Shown here: piece after piece, positions 43,317 through 53,327 of the stretch | Position numbering within the stretch: the first letter of the stretch is position 1 | Layout: each line of letters begins with the position of its first letter | NCBI RefSeq assembly: GCF_032925565.1 | Contig: NZ_CP136708.1 | Coordinates: 2,108,001-2,172,000 of the forward strand | DNA from: Alteromonas sp. CI.11.F.A3 | Lineage (GTDB): Bacteria; Pseudomonadota; Gammaproteobacteria; Enterobacterales; Alteromonadaceae | DNA length: 64,000 bases | Direction of reading: 5' to 3' | Made by a program: the position numbers and the translations under genes | The notes under the pieces: generated by a model | What the model was told of the DNA's origin: nothing | Databases searched by the model: none | Seen by the model: the letters and a program-made list of their open reading frames with translations, nothing else

Positions 43317-45782
43317 GTGTTGGTCGAAAACAAACAAGGTAATAAAAAGGCGAAGGGTGAGAAGCCGTTCTCATTTAGCGCTGTTCGGTGGTTAATGATT
43401 GTCGTCGTGTCCGCTTTTTTCGCGACACCGGTATGGGCAGCCTTACCTACTATCAGCGAATTCACCGAAGAGATGTCCGCCAAAGATGGGCTTATCCCCG
43501 TCTATTATGATGATGAAACTGACAAAGTGTATTTATCGATACCCAACGATGAGCAACAGTTTTTATTTCAAAGCAGCTTACCCTACGGTGTAGGCTCTAA
43601 CGACATTGGCTTAGATAGAGGCCAGTTAGGACGCACTCGCTTAATTACCTTCGAACGCTTTGGCAATAAGCTTATGCTGAAGCAGTTAAATACCAAGTAC
43701 CGCGCAGCCCATGGTAGCGCAGCTGAAAAACAGAGTATTAATGAGGCCTTTGCTAGTTCGGTATTAGCCGGCTTTGTCATAGTGGCAAAAAGTGATAGCG
43801 CTAATTTAATCGACTACACACCTTTTTTATTCAGCGATATTCATGGTATCGGCAACCGGTTGTCAGCTAAAAAACAAGGCAGCTTTAAAGCAGACAAAAA
43901 CCGCAGCGGGGTGTATTTACCACGCACAAAGGGTTTTGAGAAAAACACCGAGCTTGAAGCCTTAGTCACATTCGCTGGCAGCAAGCCTGGTAACTATGTA
44001 TCTGATGTCACGCCAGATCCTGAGAACCTTTCCGTACACCTTCATCATTCATTTGTTGCATTGCCTGACGATGGTTATACACCGCGTGCTTATCATCCCT
44101 ACTCAGGGTACTGGAAATTCCGCTATTTTGATTACTCAACGGCAATTAACGAGCCTACTGAGCAGCGTTTTATCACCCGCCACCGTTTAGCCAAGGTATC
44201 ACCACATGCACCTATAAGCGAAGCGGTTGAACCTATTGTGTATTACCTAGACCCAGGTATTCCAGAGCCGGTGATGTCTTCATTGAAAGAAGGCGCAAGC
44301 TGGTGGAACCAAGCTTTCGAAGCAGCAGGCTACAAAAATGCATTCCAGGTGAAAGTGTTGCCTGAAAATGCCGATCCTATGGATGTACGTTACAACGTGA
44401 TAAATTGGGTGCATCGCGCTACCCGTGGCTGGTCTTATGGTTCATCTGTGGTCGACCCTCGCACCGGTGAAATTATAAAAGGCCATGTGACGCTGGGTTC
44501 ACTGCGTGTCCGCCAAGATTATTTAATCGCACTAGGGCTTACCAGCCCATTTTCAGGTGACAATGCGAGTTCGCCAGAACAAGAAGTTATGGCGTTAGAT
44601 CGCATTAAGCAGCTTTCGGCTCATGAAGTAGGCCATACCCTAGGTATAGCGCACAACTTTGCTGCCAGTGAAAACGAAATGGCTTCAGTGATGGATTATC
44701 CACACCCTCGAATTACTTTAAAAGATGGAAAAGTAAGCCTTGAAGGGGCTTATGATAAGGGCATAGGCGCATGGGACAAACACGCTATTGTTTATGGTTA
44801 TCAAGAGTTTGGTTCAACCAATGAAGAAGCCGAAGGCTTGGCTAAGCAAATTGTTAAAACCCGTAATAAAGGGCTGGCGTTTAAATCAGATTCAGATACA
44901 AGAAGCTCTCGTCATAGTTCAGCTAACGGGCACATGTGGGAAAATGGCGCCGATCCGCTAGATGCTTTTGATGAAATCTCTGCGGTTAGACGTCATGCGC
45001 TTGATCAACTGGGAATGGATACCTTAAAGCCCAATGCTAGCTTATCTTCATTGGAGAATGCGTTAGTGCCCATTTATTTACTGCATCGTTTTCAACTAGA
45101 AGCGGTTGCAAAGCAAGTGGGCGGCTTAATATACGAATACGAGCGTAAGGGAGATTACACTACGCCTCAGGGCCAGCAAGACGTAGCGCCACAAGTACAG
45201 CAACGTGCCATGCAGCAGCTTATAACGGCTACTACCGTACCTTATTTAGCTATTCCTGAAGCCGTATTGGCACTTATACCACCCACTGCCTATGGTGACG
45301 ATGTTACCCGCGAGCATTTTCAAGGAAAAATGGGGCTAATGCTCGACCCAGTATCTGCAGCTGCATCTGCCAGTGATTTTGCATTGTCTTTGTTATTGCA
45401 TCCAGAACGTTTAAACCGCTTGGCGTGGCAAAGTAGCCGCACAAAAGAACTCATTGGTGTGGAAGGGCTTGTACGTCAAATATTGAACGTACATTGGTAT
45501 CGTGCGAAACACAAACGCGGCGGTAAAGGGGATTTAGTTGCTACCCGCCTACAATTAGTTGCATTGAATGCCATCATGAAAGCCGCAACGAACCCAGCAC
45601 TAGCGCCTGAAGCTAAAATGGCCATGCACAGTGCTTTGCTTGAGTTTGATGAATGGCTAGATGATGACAGTGACAGAGATGCTGACGAAGTATTGCACAC
45701 GTATTTCGATACTTACTGGAAATCAGGGCACTGGTCTGGCGCGTTTGATGTGAAGCCATTACCTCCGGGGTCACCTATCTAA
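43317..45782 (+). CDS. Secreted zinc-dependent metalloprotease (metzincin-type)
   Basis: An 821-residue exported protease. A signal peptide covers about residues 24-41 (ending PVWA). The zinc motif HEVGHTLGIAH (His436, Glu437, His440, His446) matches the metzincin consensus HExxHxxGxxH, with a Met downstream in SVMDYPHPR. Family resemblance is to the large DUF5117/DUF5118/DUF4953 zinc-dependent metalloproteases. The frame opens with GTG, with AAAAGGAAA 7-8 bases upstream. It probably degrades extracellular or periplasmic protein. A strong terminator follows. Confidence 0.88.
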   Translation: MLVENKQGNKKAKGEKPFSFSAVRWLMIVVVSAFFATPVWAALPTISEFTEEMSAKDGLIPVYYDDETDKVYLSIPNDEQQFLFQSSLPYGVGSNDIGLDRGQLGRTRLITFERFGNKLMLKQLNTKYRAAHGSAAEKQSINEAFASSVLAGFVIVAKSDSANLIDYTPFLFSDIHGIGNRLSAKKQGSFKADKNRSGVYLPRTKGFEKNTELEALVTFAGSKPGNYVSDVTPDPENLSVHLHHSFVALPDDGYTPRAYHPYSGYWKFRYFDYSTAINEPTEQRFITRHRLAKVSPHAPISEAVEPIVYYLDPGIPEPVMSSLKEGASWWNQAFEAAGYKNAFQVKVLPENADPMDVRYNVINWVHRATRGWSYGSSVVDPRTGEIIKGHVTLGSLRVRQDYLIALGLTSPFSGDNASSPEQEVMALDRIKQLSAHEVGHTLGIAHNFAASENEMASVMDYPHPRITLKDGKVSLEGAYDKGIGAWDKHAIVYGYQEFGSTNEEAEGLAKQIVKTRNKGLAFKSDSDTRSSRHSSANGHMWENGADPLDAFDEISAVRRHALDQLGMDTLKPNASLSSLENALVPIYLLHRFQLEAVAKQVGGLIYEYERKGDYTTPQGQQDVAPQVQQRAMQQLITATTVPYLAIPEAVLALIPPTAYGDDVTREHFQGKMGLMLDPVSAAASASDFALSLLLHPERLNRLAWQSSRTKELIGVEGLVRQILNVHWYRAKHKRGGKGDLVATRLQLVALNAIMKAATNPALAPEAKMAMHSALLEFDEWLDDDSDRDADEVLHTYFDTYWKSGHWSGAFDVKPLPPGSPI

Positions 45783-45863
45783 CTTCGCGTTAAAAGCGTT
45801 GAATGTTACGCGTACATTTATCACTAGCAGCTAGAGCGCAACAGCTAGCACATAAACATAAAT

Positions 45864-45906
45864 AAAAAAGCGGCTAACCTAACAGGTTAGCCGCTTTTTT
45901 CTTTTT
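45864..45906. terminator. Bidirectional terminator
   Basis: A 17-bp stem with core GCGGCTAACCT and AGGTTAGCCGC, a 3-base loop and A/T runs on both sides. It serves the metalloprotease gene and possibly the converging hybrid kinase. Confidence 0.9.
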
Positions 45907-45986
45907 TAGTTTAGTTGTTAACTGAGTTCTTAGCTTAGTTTTTAGCTTCGTATCTATTTGTGTTATCAAACTCAACGCTATTTCGT

Positions 45987-46032
45987 CTATTAAGCTAAGT
46001 CTATTAAAGCTATTAAGCTAAGTCTATTAAGG
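45987..46032. repeat. Two-copy 23-bp direct repeat
   Basis: A 23-base unit beginning CTATTAAGCTAAG occurs twice in tandem with one difference near its end. Related shorter pieces of TTAGCTTAG lie to its left. Intergenic, no known function. Confidence 0.75.
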
Positions 46033-46063
46033 CTTTAACTTTGACTTTTTAAGAGCGTCAGGT

Positions 46064-48853
46064 TTAAGCCTCTTTTACAAACTGCTCATTTAATACCTGA
46101 TACAAATATTCTGGCTTAACGGGTTTTACAATGTGTGCATTCATACCCACGGCGAAGCTTTTTTCTATCTCTGTTTGCATGGCGTGAGCTGTCATCGCCA
46201 CAATTGGAACGTCTAATTTTAATTCTTCTCGAATTTTTTGAGCTGCAGTTAACCCGTCCATTACTGGCATCTGCATATCCATTAGAACAAGATCGAAGAC
46301 GTTCTCTTGCTCCAACATTTGCAAAGCAATTAAGCCATTCTCTGCAACACTGACTTTTGCCTTTGTATCGGCTAAAAATAGCTTAGCAACTTTACGGTTA
46401 ATCGCATCATCTTCTACAAGCAGGATGTTTTTCTCAGAAAAATCGGGTGGCACATTGGCATCGCTTTCTAATGTCGCCATTTGAGGTTTACCCTTGGTAG
46501 ACATTTTCAATAAGCAATTCTGCAATGAGCTGCTATTAACGGGTTTTTGCAAATAATATTCCACACCCACCGGGCGGCCAAGGGTCTTAAGTGACTCGAT
46601 ATCATAAGCTGACAGCATCGCTATGTTCGGCTTACCTTGGCTGAACTCTTGGTTAATAATTGATGCTAATTCGATGCCATCAATATCCGCCATTTTCCAA
46701 TCAATAATAATTAAATCATACGGTGCGTTGCTTGCCATAGCGGTGCGCAGATACATTAACGCTTCTTTACCACCAGTGGCCAAGTCTGGGTTTATATTAA
46801 TACGCAACAAGGCTTCCGCTATTGCCTGTCTTGAAAGCATAACATCGTCAACCACCAACACTTTTAAATCGGATAAGGTTAAGTTTCCTAAGCTACCGGG
46901 CTGTGGCATTTGATTATGCTTTTCAACCAACACCGTAAAGAAGAAAGTAGCGCCTTGACCCAGCTTGCTCTCTACCCATATTTCCCCGCCCATTAGCGAG
47001 ACAAGGTGCTTACAAATTGATAAACCTAACCCCGTTCCACCATATTTACGGGTAATCGATTCGTCAGCTTGCGTAAAGGCATCGAACAGCGATTCTATTT
47101 GATTTGTTGATAGGCCAATGCCTGTATCTTTTACTGAAAACTCAAGTAAAACACCGTGTTCAGAGTATTTTTTATTAACCGATACGAACACCATGCCTTC
47201 GTCGGTAAATTTAATCGCATTGCTTAGCAGGTTATTCAGCACTTGCTCAATACGCAGAGCGTCACCAGAGACTTGCAAGGGAACATCTCTTGCCACGTAC
47301 TGTAATAATTCAATACGTTTCTCTCTGGCATTTAACCCGTGCAACCGAATGACTTGCTCAACCAGTTTGTCGAGTTCAAATGCCTCAGATTCAATATCAA
47401 GTTTACCCGCTTCAATTTTTGAAAAATCTAGCACATCGTTTATTACCCCTAGCAGGGTTTGAGACGACTGTTCAATTTGGGTTAAGTTGGTTTTCTGTTC
47501 TTCATTAACGACAGATTTTTGTGTCAGCTTGGTAAGCCCCACTATCGCGTTCACGGGCGTTCTAATTTCGTGGCTCATACGGGCCAAAAATTCTGACTTC
47601 GCGTCGGTGGCTTTTTGTAGATTTAACGCAAGCTCTCGCAATTCTCGCTTCTGTTTAAGTGTGATAACAAACATAAAGAATAAAAGAACAGCTACGCAGC
47701 AAATAGTAACAATGATGTACACTTGAAACGTACTATTTTGTTCTGACAGTTGCTGACTAAGTTCTAATTCAGTAATTTTTTGTATCTTTTGATCGGTTTC
47801 CAAACGTGCTCTATTAAACGCTAATTGCTCTGATTGACGCGTATCAAAAACCTGCTGCTTTAATTCTGAATGTTGTAAAAGAAATTGGTAAGCATCACGA
47901 TATTGGCCTTGAAGTAGCGCAATATTGGCTTGTATCTTTAAGCCTTCATACTGATATTCAGTAATATCTAAATCTTGTGCAATTGATAAGAACTTCAACA
48001 CCGTTTGGGTGGCTTCATCAATACGTTCTAACTTGAGTAAAACCTCTGACCGCAACGCAAGCCCCGCAAGCTCTCGTTGGCGGTGTTTTCCAGTAACTGC
48101 ATACTTTATAATATCTTCAGTAACCGCAAGCGCTTCTTCATGGTTACCTAATTGAAGGAGGGTTTTTGCCAGATAGAAATTTAAGATGGGAGCAAATTTA
48201 TCGGGATCAGTATTTACTTGGTCAATCAATGATTTCGCTTGTTTTATTTCTCCCTTAGCCAACAGGCCCGATACAATAAAACCGTACCCTTGCTCTTCAT
48301 AATAGGCGTTGCCGCGTTTAATTGATTCAGCAACCAGTTGTTCACCTGTATTTATTAGGTTATCTGCCCATTGATTCGATTTCGCATACAAATTTCCTAT
48401 GGCTTGCAGCGTATTCTGTATGTAGGTGGTGTCTAACGACTGATGGATACTCAGGCTATTAAGTAGTAATTCTAATGATTCACCGTATAAATCAAAGAAA
48501 TAAGTTATTATTCCTTGTCGTCTTAACGCTTCGGCAAGTTGCATCTGGTTACCAGCTTCTGTGGCTAGCTTCTTTGCCTGTGTTGCCTTTTCGTAGGCAA
48601 GTTGATAGTTACCCTCCAGAATGTACGAATGACTTTTTAGATTAAGCAAGTGAGCTTCATAGGCTGGAAGGTCTTTGTCTGCTAAATACCTCTCGGCTTG
48701 GGTAAGAAGCTTCTTTGCGAGGGTGGGGTTAACGAATACATTCTTATCGGCAGTTTGTAATACCTTATCAATATCAACCGTTGCGTCTTGAGGAAACACA
48801 GGAAAGCTGGGCAGTGCTAAAAGCACTACCCACAAAAGGCGCAACAATCTCAT
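46064..48853 (-). CDS. TPR-containing hybrid histidine kinase (HisKA-HATPase-REC-REC)
   Basis: A 929-residue sensor. A signal peptide (about 1-21), a periplasmic TPR solenoid (about 30-370), one membrane helix (about 377-399), HisKA with [10 protein letters not shown] (His428), HATPase_c with DTGIGL and GGTGLGLSI, and two C-terminal receivers with acceptor Asp in LIIIDWKM and LVLMDMQMP follow. TPR sensors of this kind are common in Alteromonadales. It is 29 bases downstream of the borosin precursor gene and on the same strand, so it may be cotranscribed with it. What it senses is unknown. Confidence 0.93.
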   Translation of the reverse strand: MRLLRLLWVVLLALPSFPVFPQDATVDIDKVLQTADKNVFVNPTLAKKLLTQAERYLADKDLPAYEAHLLNLKSHSYILEGNYQLAYEKATQAKKLATEAGNQMQLAEALRRQGIITYFFDLYGESLELLLNSLSIHQSLDTTYIQNTLQAIGNLYAKSNQWADNLINTGEQLVAESIKRGNAYYEEQGYGFIVSGLLAKGEIKQAKSLIDQVNTDPDKFAPILNFYLAKTLLQLGNHEEALAVTEDIIKYAVTGKHRQRELAGLALRSEVLLKLERIDEATQTVLKFLSIAQDLDITEYQYEGLKIQANIALLQGQYRDAYQFLLQHSELKQQVFDTRQSEQLAFNRARLETDQKIQKITELELSQQLSEQNSTFQVYIIVTICCVAVLLFFMFVITLKQKRELRELALNLQKATDAKSEFLARMSHEIRTPVNAIVGLTKLTQKSVVNEEQKTNLTQIEQSSQTLLGVINDVLDFSKIEAGKLDIESEAFELDKLVEQVIRLHGLNAREKRIELLQYVARDVPLQVSGDALRIEQVLNNLLSNAIKFTDEGMVFVSVNKKYSEHGVLLEFSVKDTGIGLSTNQIESLFDAFTQADESITRKYGGTGLGLSICKHLVSLMGGEIWVESKLGQGATFFFTVLVEKHNQMPQPGSLGNLTLSDLKVLVVDDVMLSRQAIAEALLRININPDLATGGKEALMYLRTAMASNAPYDLIIIDWKMADIDGIELASIINQEFSQGKPNIAMLSAYDIESLKTLGRPVGVEYYLQKPVNSSSLQNCLLKMSTKGKPQMATLESDANVPPDFSEKNILLVEDDAINRKVAKLFLADTKAKVSVAENGLIALQMLEQENVFDLVLMDMQMPVMDGLTAAQKIREELKLDVPIVAMTAHAMQTEIEKSFAVGMNAHIVKPVKPEYLYQVLNEQFVKEA

Positions 48854-48882
48854 GAAATTATATCCATCTAGCCAGCATCAAC

Positions 48883-49092
48883 CTATTTCGAGTGACTAAT
48901 TTCTAGGTTATCTGCGCCTTCAGCCTCACATCGGCTCTTTATCGCATTAACATCGTTTTTAGCACATATTTGAACATCTTCATCAGATAGACCAAATGCT
49001 TTAGCCGTGCCTTTAGGATCGCTTACATACTGCTGTTTTAACGTCTCATCTTTATCCATAGCGATTAAAAACTTTACCAACAAATCATTCAT
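48883..49092 (-). CDS. Split-borosin RiPP precursor peptide (SonA-like)
   Basis: A 69-residue protein. An N-terminal helical borosin-binding domain (about 1-55) carries LLVKFLIAMDKDE, QYVSDPKG and FGLSDEDVQ, the pattern of Shewanella SonA (LSDFF, YKQNPEA, HGLTDEQIN). The C-terminal core ends DNLEISHSK. Its Leu63, Ile65, Ser66 and His67 fall at the SonA positions, where from memory Leu63 and Ile65 are alpha-N-methylated. A methyltransferase gene of the matching type lies 39 bases upstream. The predicted product is a backbone N-methylated peptide. The family call is supported by both halves; the methylation is an inference. Two cysteines (43, 55) are of unknown use. Confidence 0.85.
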   Translation of the reverse strand: MNDLLVKFLIAMDKDETLKQQYVSDPKGTAKAFGLSDEDVQICAKNDVNAIKSRCEAEGADNLEISHSK

Positions 49093-49131
49093 TTTTTATT
49101 CCTTTATTTTATGTGGTTAGAAATTTAGGTT

Positions 49132-49956
49132 TTAGCCAAATAGCTTTTGTTCAAAAAGGGCAGGGGTTAAATCTAGTTCTGCCATCGATTTCATATCAAA
49201 ATCTGGTAACCCTTTAGAGGGGATAACCAACGTAGTAATAGGTTTTGGTATTACAGCGGCCAAATCTTTAAGTTCAAGATATTCTATTCGAGGTGCGGCA
49301 ATGGGGATAGTAGAGGCTTCATAAACAATAATGGTGTGCTCAGGAGAAAAGTACTTTAACAATTCGTTTCTTAGCTGCGTTAAGCCCGGGTGCGATGCAC
49401 GATTTTTGTTATGCGTGAAATCGGCAATACTGCCAATCTGCCAGATAATCTGCATCATATGAGGATCTAAGGTATATTGCCTTAGCAGAAACTGAGTTGC
49501 CTCATAAGACTGGCATCCATAATGTGCGGGGTCTAGCCCTAAATCTGCTACTAAGCAGTCTTCGGCAGAAATCCCAGGCAGCATTTCGGCGTCATACCCT
49601 TCGCTTTTTAATTGTTTAATGGCCTCATGTGAGGGATTGACAAATACCCCAGGGTGACCATAAAACGCCGCCACCACTTTTTTTCCTGCTTTGACTTCAT
49701 CAACAATGCGTTGGGTCATTTTTTGGTAGGTGAGTGCCCGAGACTTGCCTTGCTCGTAAAGGTGGCGTAAACACACCACATTCGAGTTAATCATTTGCAG
49801 ATTCACAAGCGCTGACTCTGTTACAACGCTCAATACGATATCGGCTGTTTTAAGTAGGCTTTCCGTAATTAAGGTCATTTGGCCAGATACAGTAATACCT
49901 GTACCAACTACTACCAAAGATCCTTTTGATTCTATGTTCATTCCATCCATTTCCAT
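49132..49956 (-). CDS. Split-borosin alpha-N-methyltransferase (SonM-like, TP-methylase fold)
   Basis: A 274-residue enzyme of the tetrapyrrole-methylase fold. The SAM-binding GSLVVVGTGITVSGQ, YGHPGVF and PGISAEDCLVADLGLDP motifs are present, followed by CQSYEATQFL and IIWQIG, as in SonM. In borosin pathways this enzyme methylates peptide-backbone nitrogens of a precursor, here encoded as a separate chain by the next gene. Cobalamin or siroheme methylases share the fold, but no such pathway gene is near, and the SonM-specific motifs argue for borosin. Three Met codons crowd the start (49956, 49950, 49941); the first is used, the last is nearest to the SonM N-terminus. Confidence 0.88.
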   Translation of the reverse strand: MEMDGMNIESKGSLVVVGTGITVSGQMTLITESLLKTADIVLSVVTESALVNLQMINSNVVCLRHLYEQGKSRALTYQKMTQRIVDEVKAGKKVVAAFYGHPGVFVNPSHEAIKQLKSEGYDAEMLPGISAEDCLVADLGLDPAHYGCQSYEATQFLLRQYTLDPHMMQIIWQIGSIADFTHNKNRASHPGLTQLRNELLKYFSPEHTIIVYEASTIPIAAPRIEYLELKDLAAVIPKPITTLVIPSKGLPDFDMKSMAELDLTPALFEQKLFG

Positions 49957-50231
49957 TGAGAGTGGGGTACGTATAGCCTTAATTGAATATAATGGAAAAT
50001 ATATCCATTGTTAATCACTTTGTGGTTATAACCGATATGGTTTTGTCGTAAAGAAAGCGAGTGACTTAACGTTAACATTGATTCGCGCTCATTGGTGACC
50101 CTAAATCTATATTACATGCTGGTTAGTTCCAAACGTTTTATCGTTCAGTTTAAAAATAGTATTGTGCAGTTAGAGCACTAAGTTCTGCATTGCCAAGTGG
50201 TAAGTAACGTTAGTTAATTTAGGGATTTATA

Positions 50232-50531
50232 ATGTTTAAACATGGTGGTATGACGAAAACCAGTTCAGTTATAAAAAGCTCAGCTTTATTTCTAGTGGCA
50301 CTGGGCGCATTGTCCACACTGTCTGCTTGTACGTTTAGTCATGATCCTCGTGCTGAAGCCGAGAAGCCAGTTTGTGTTGCAGTTTTAACGAACAAGCTCA
50401 ATTGCGAGAACGAACCGCTGGCTTATAGTGAAACCAATCCTCATAGTGATTTTGACCAGCAAATGCTTCCGGTCAATCAGCGTGAAGACATGATTGAAAG
50501 TGAGTTGGAAGATAATAGACGCAATCGTTAG
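50232..50531 (+). CDS. Small lipoprotein
   Basis: A 99-residue predicted lipoprotein. A basic N-terminus and a hydrophobic segment lead to the lipobox LSAC (near residue 33), then a short acidic domain with two further cysteines. The ATG has AGGGA upstream; a second start at the seventh codon is possible. It is divergent from the borosin methyltransferase gene, separated by 275 bases. Function unknown. Confidence 0.7.
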   Translation: MFKHGGMTKTSSVIKSSALFLVALGALSTLSACTFSHDPRAEAEKPVCVAVLTNKLNCENEPLAYSETNPHSDFDQQMLPVNQREDMIESELEDNRRNR

Positions 50532-50600
50532 TACCAATATCGCGTTGCATTTACTTTATTATAAAATGCAACGCGCATGGGTTAATCTTCAATAAGCCCC

Positions 50601-51065
50601 TTACGGCTGATAAGGCAATGAAGATTGATGCAAAATAATACGCACTTTGCCATCTTCACATTGCTTAAAGACAAAACTTTTGTTCACAAAGATGTGACTG
50701 TCGTCTTCCCCAATAAAGTGAACATTGCACTGCACAATGGCTAGTTCACCATTTAAAATAAAATTTTCTTTGCTGTACCACACTTTAACCCAAGGCTTAA
50801 GCTTAAAACCGTTGTCGTCGGGGTAGTCGCTGTTTCCACCTACAAAATACGAAAGCGCGCCTTCTTTAGTCGGGCGGAACGTTTGCTGACCAAACGTCAA
50901 AGTAGGCTTAAACAACACATGACCATTGTCATAATCATAGCTGTCAGAAAGTACCTGAAGAGAAAACGCTTGAACGTCTCCACCTTCGGTATGAACTTTT
51001 CCAACTTTTACTACATTGTCGCACCAAGTTTGTAGTGCCGTATGCACCATCTCTTTAGTAAACAT
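50601..51065 (-). CDS. Hypothetical soluble protein, possibly NTF2-like
   Basis: A 154-residue soluble protein. The N-terminal helix, then alternating beta strands ending in KVRIILHQSSLPY, resemble the cone fold of NTF2/SnoaL-like proteins, whose conserved terminal HHSS pattern it echoes. The start at 51065 has AAAGGAG about 14 bases upstream and begins the conserved-looking helix; the longer frame adds 18 basic residues. Enzyme activity cannot be assigned. Confidence 0.65.
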   Translation of the reverse strand: MFTKEMVHTALQTWCDNVVKVGKVHTEGGDVQAFSLQVLSDSYDYDNGHVLFKPTLTFGQQTFRPTKEGALSYFVGGNSDYPDDNGFKLKPWVKVWYSKENFILNGELAIVQCNVHFIGEDDSHIFVNKSFVFKQCEDGKVRIILHQSSLPYQP

Positions 51066-51615
51066 AATGTATACCTCTCCTTTAAAATATCTTTTGTTGG
51101 CCTTAAAGCTGGTTACCAAATTTTAAAACGATTTGGGCATTTGCGCAAAACGCCGGCACCGTTTTCACACTTCGTTACTACATAAAAAACGTCGGGTATT
51201 GATTAATAATTTATGTTTTTGTTATGTGATAATATAACAATTACAGCTTAAAGATTTGGCTACAGTTAGCAATAGTAATTGGAGATAGCTTTTATCTATC
51301 AAGCATTAATGAGCTTCTATTTCATCATCAGTAACACGAGTTAACACAAACAGATTTTTTTATAAATATGTATTGGCATATTAAGGTGCACCCAGTGTGC
51401 AAAATAATAGTTACGGTGCGCTTGCCAACGGGGTAGTAAAACTCGAATAGGCTTTTGAAAGCGCTATAATGGCATTTGAAAGCAAGCAAGTTAGGTTGTG
51501 GAAGGTTAATAGTAGAAGCGGATAACCTTGGCCATTATCGTTAGCTTGCACTTGGCGAAAAAAAGGCGGTAACAGCCGTGCGCTAATAAAGCGTCAACTT
51601 TAAATAAACTGATAG
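51066..51615. other. Intergenic region (550 bp)
   Basis: AT-rich. I see no gene longer than 60 codons with a ribosome binding site, and no strong terminator or repeat. It holds the promoter of the leftward NTF2-like gene. Confidence 0.5.
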
Positions 51616-51894
51616 TTATGATTTCTCGGTTTTTGTCTTGCTATCAACGGTTTTTTTTTCTGCATCGACTCGCTCACTAATATGGCCATGCCTTCGAGTC
51701 ACTTTATCTCGACAACTATGGTATTGTGCTTCGGATTCCTCCCAGCATTGACTTTTATTTCCATCCAAACATTGAGTCAGAACAGCAACTGCCAGTTCTT
51801 TACAGGGAACAAATTCAGCGTTTGTTACCGATGCTGTCACCGAGTGGCAAACAAATACTGTTATCAAAAATAGGTAATGTATTTTAAATTTCAT
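51616..51894 (-). CDS. Small secreted Cys-containing protein
   Basis: A 92-residue protein with a signal peptide (about 1-22) and a short mature domain with four cysteines in the pattern CKELAVAVLTQC and CWEESEAQYHSC, able to form two disulfides, then a charged Lys/Glu tail. The start ATG follows AAATTT with no strong ribosome binding site. No family recognised. Confidence 0.6.
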   Translation of the reverse strand: MKFKIHYLFLITVFVCHSVTASVTNAEFVPCKELAVAVLTQCLDGNKSQCWEESEAQYHSCRDKVTRRHGHISERVDAEKKTVDSKTKTEKS

Positions 51895-52077
51895 ATGAAC
51901 AGCCTAAAAAATTGAAGTCAGTTTTGTTCAGTTTAGTGAGTTTTGCCATATTACAATACAAATAGCGTTTATTGCTAATACGGCTAACGAGGCTAATTCG
52001 TTAATAAACCGACTGAGTTTCTAGTCGATGAGGCAGAACCTGAAATAGGTTCAACCATTATTGTTAGATGTATTTTA

Positions 52078-52809
52078 CTATTTGCCACCAGCAATATCGA
52101 TAAATGATCCTGTCACGTAAGACGCTTCACCTGATAATAACCACGCAATAGCATCAGCAACCTCTTGGGCACTACCACCGCGACCCATTGGGATTTGTGA
52201 GCTAAGGCGATTTACGCGGTCGGGCTCCCCTCCGTCTGCATGAATATCAGTGGCAATGAAGCCAGGGCGAACGCTATTGACTCTAATATCTTGGCCGGCA
52301 AGCTCTAAGGACATACCTGTGGTGAGTGAATCCATAGCACCTTTCGATGCTGCATAGTCTACGTATTCAAACGGGGCACCTGTACGAGATGCAATCGAAG
52401 ATACATTCACAATTGCGCCATCACTTTGAACTTGTTTTACAAAAGCTTTCGAGCAAAGAAAGGCGCTTAGTACATTCGTAGTCAATATTGTTTTGAAGCG
52501 CTCGGCACCGATATCACAAAATGCAGTTTTGGTAAAAAGCACGCCGACATTGTTCACTAGGTGCGTAACAGCGCCGAACTCAGCGTTTACCCTGTTAAAC
52601 ATATTCTGGACCTCTGCCTCCACGGAGACATCCGCTTTATGCGTAACTGCAACGCCGCCGTTGTCATTAATTGAAGTACACAAAGCTTCTGCATGGTTTT
52701 TATTTTTAAGGTAGTTAATGCAAACGCGATAACCTTGTTTAGATAGCGTAAAAGCGGTAGCGGCACCAATACCTCTGCTGGCCCCTGTTATTATTGCAAC
52801 TTTGGTCAA
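52078..52809 (-). CDS. Short-chain dehydrogenase/reductase (SDR)
   Basis: A 243-residue classical SDR. It has the cofactor motif TGASRGIGAA, NNVG for the NAG motif, a Ser in VNVSSIASRTG, the catalytic YAASK, and RVNSVRPGF. The start is taken at a TTG (52807-52809) with AAGGA seven bases upstream; this avoids overlap with the preceding gene, whose frame would otherwise be invaded by 21 codons. Close relatives are 3-oxoacyl-ACP reductase-like or glucose dehydrogenase-like enzymes; the substrate is not apparent. Confidence 0.88.
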   Translation of the reverse strand: MTKVAIITGASRGIGAATAFTLSKQGYRVCINYLKNKNHAEALCTSINDNGGVAVTHKADVSVEAEVQNMFNRVNAEFGAVTHLVNNVGVLFTKTAFCDIGAERFKTILTTNVLSAFLCSKAFVKQVQSDGAIVNVSSIASRTGAPFEYVDYAASKGAMDSLTTGMSLELAGQDIRVNSVRPGFIATDIHADGGEPDRVNRLSSQIPMGRGGSAQEVADAIAWLLSGEASYVTGSFIDIAGGK

Positions 52810-52828
52810 ATTTGGGTCCTTACTAGTC

Positions 52829-53218
52829 TTACGAGGCACTGTAGCGTATCTGAATGGGATTAAACCAACCATAGGTCGATTCAGCGAAGTACTCTTTATT
52901 GTTTACCGCCTTTTTAATAGTAAGTGTTGTATCTGACTCCCACGAAATAATAGGGGCAGCATCGTTAGGGTGCCCATCCATACGAAATATGTTACCAACA
53001 TCATTTTCCAAGGTTTCATCAGTGTCCAAAATAGAAACCTGAGTGCTAAAACCTGTGGTTGCCCCGCAATCTCTTTGAAAGATTACTGCTTTTAGTTCGC
53101 CATTAGGAGACAACGTTTCAGAATAAAAATCGTTACCGCACATATCAGGAAGCCAATTGTAAAAGGTCATGAAAGCGATCACACATATGACAATGGCTAT
53201 TTTTCCAATGGTATTCAA
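52829..53218 (-). CDS. Small membrane-anchored hypothetical protein
   Basis: A 129-residue protein with one N-terminal membrane helix (about 5-22) and an extracytoplasmic beta-rich domain. CGNDFYSETLSPNGELKAVI and the RDCGATTGF motif suggest one disulfide and a fold seen in small DUF proteins beside regulatory genes. It lies 19 bases upstream of the SDR gene and may be cotranscribed. Function unknown. Confidence 0.7.
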   Translation of the reverse strand: MNTIGKIAIVICVIAFMTFYNWLPDMCGNDFYSETLSPNGELKAVIFQRDCGATTGFSTQVSILDTDETLENDVGNIFRMDGHPNDAAPIISWESDTTLTIKKAVNNKEYFAESTYGWFNPIQIRYSAS

Positions 53219-53327
53219 ACGAGAATCCTTTTATGAATTGCGCTTATTTAACGTACATAAAATTCATTCACATTTCGAGCTATTAACGCTACAGCCAGTT
53301 GATGGCTGCTACTCAAAGGGCTAGTTA

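Noticed and set aside
49132..49956. Interpretation as a cobalamin or siroheme biosynthesis methylase
   Set aside because: The fold is shared, but no pathway genes are near, and the SonM-like motifs with an adjacent SonA-like peptide point to a borosin enzyme.
51340..51410. Possible -24/-12 promoter (TTGGCATATTAAGGTGC)
   Set aside because: The GG and GC are separated by 11 bases rather than 10, and no gene follows in the right direction.
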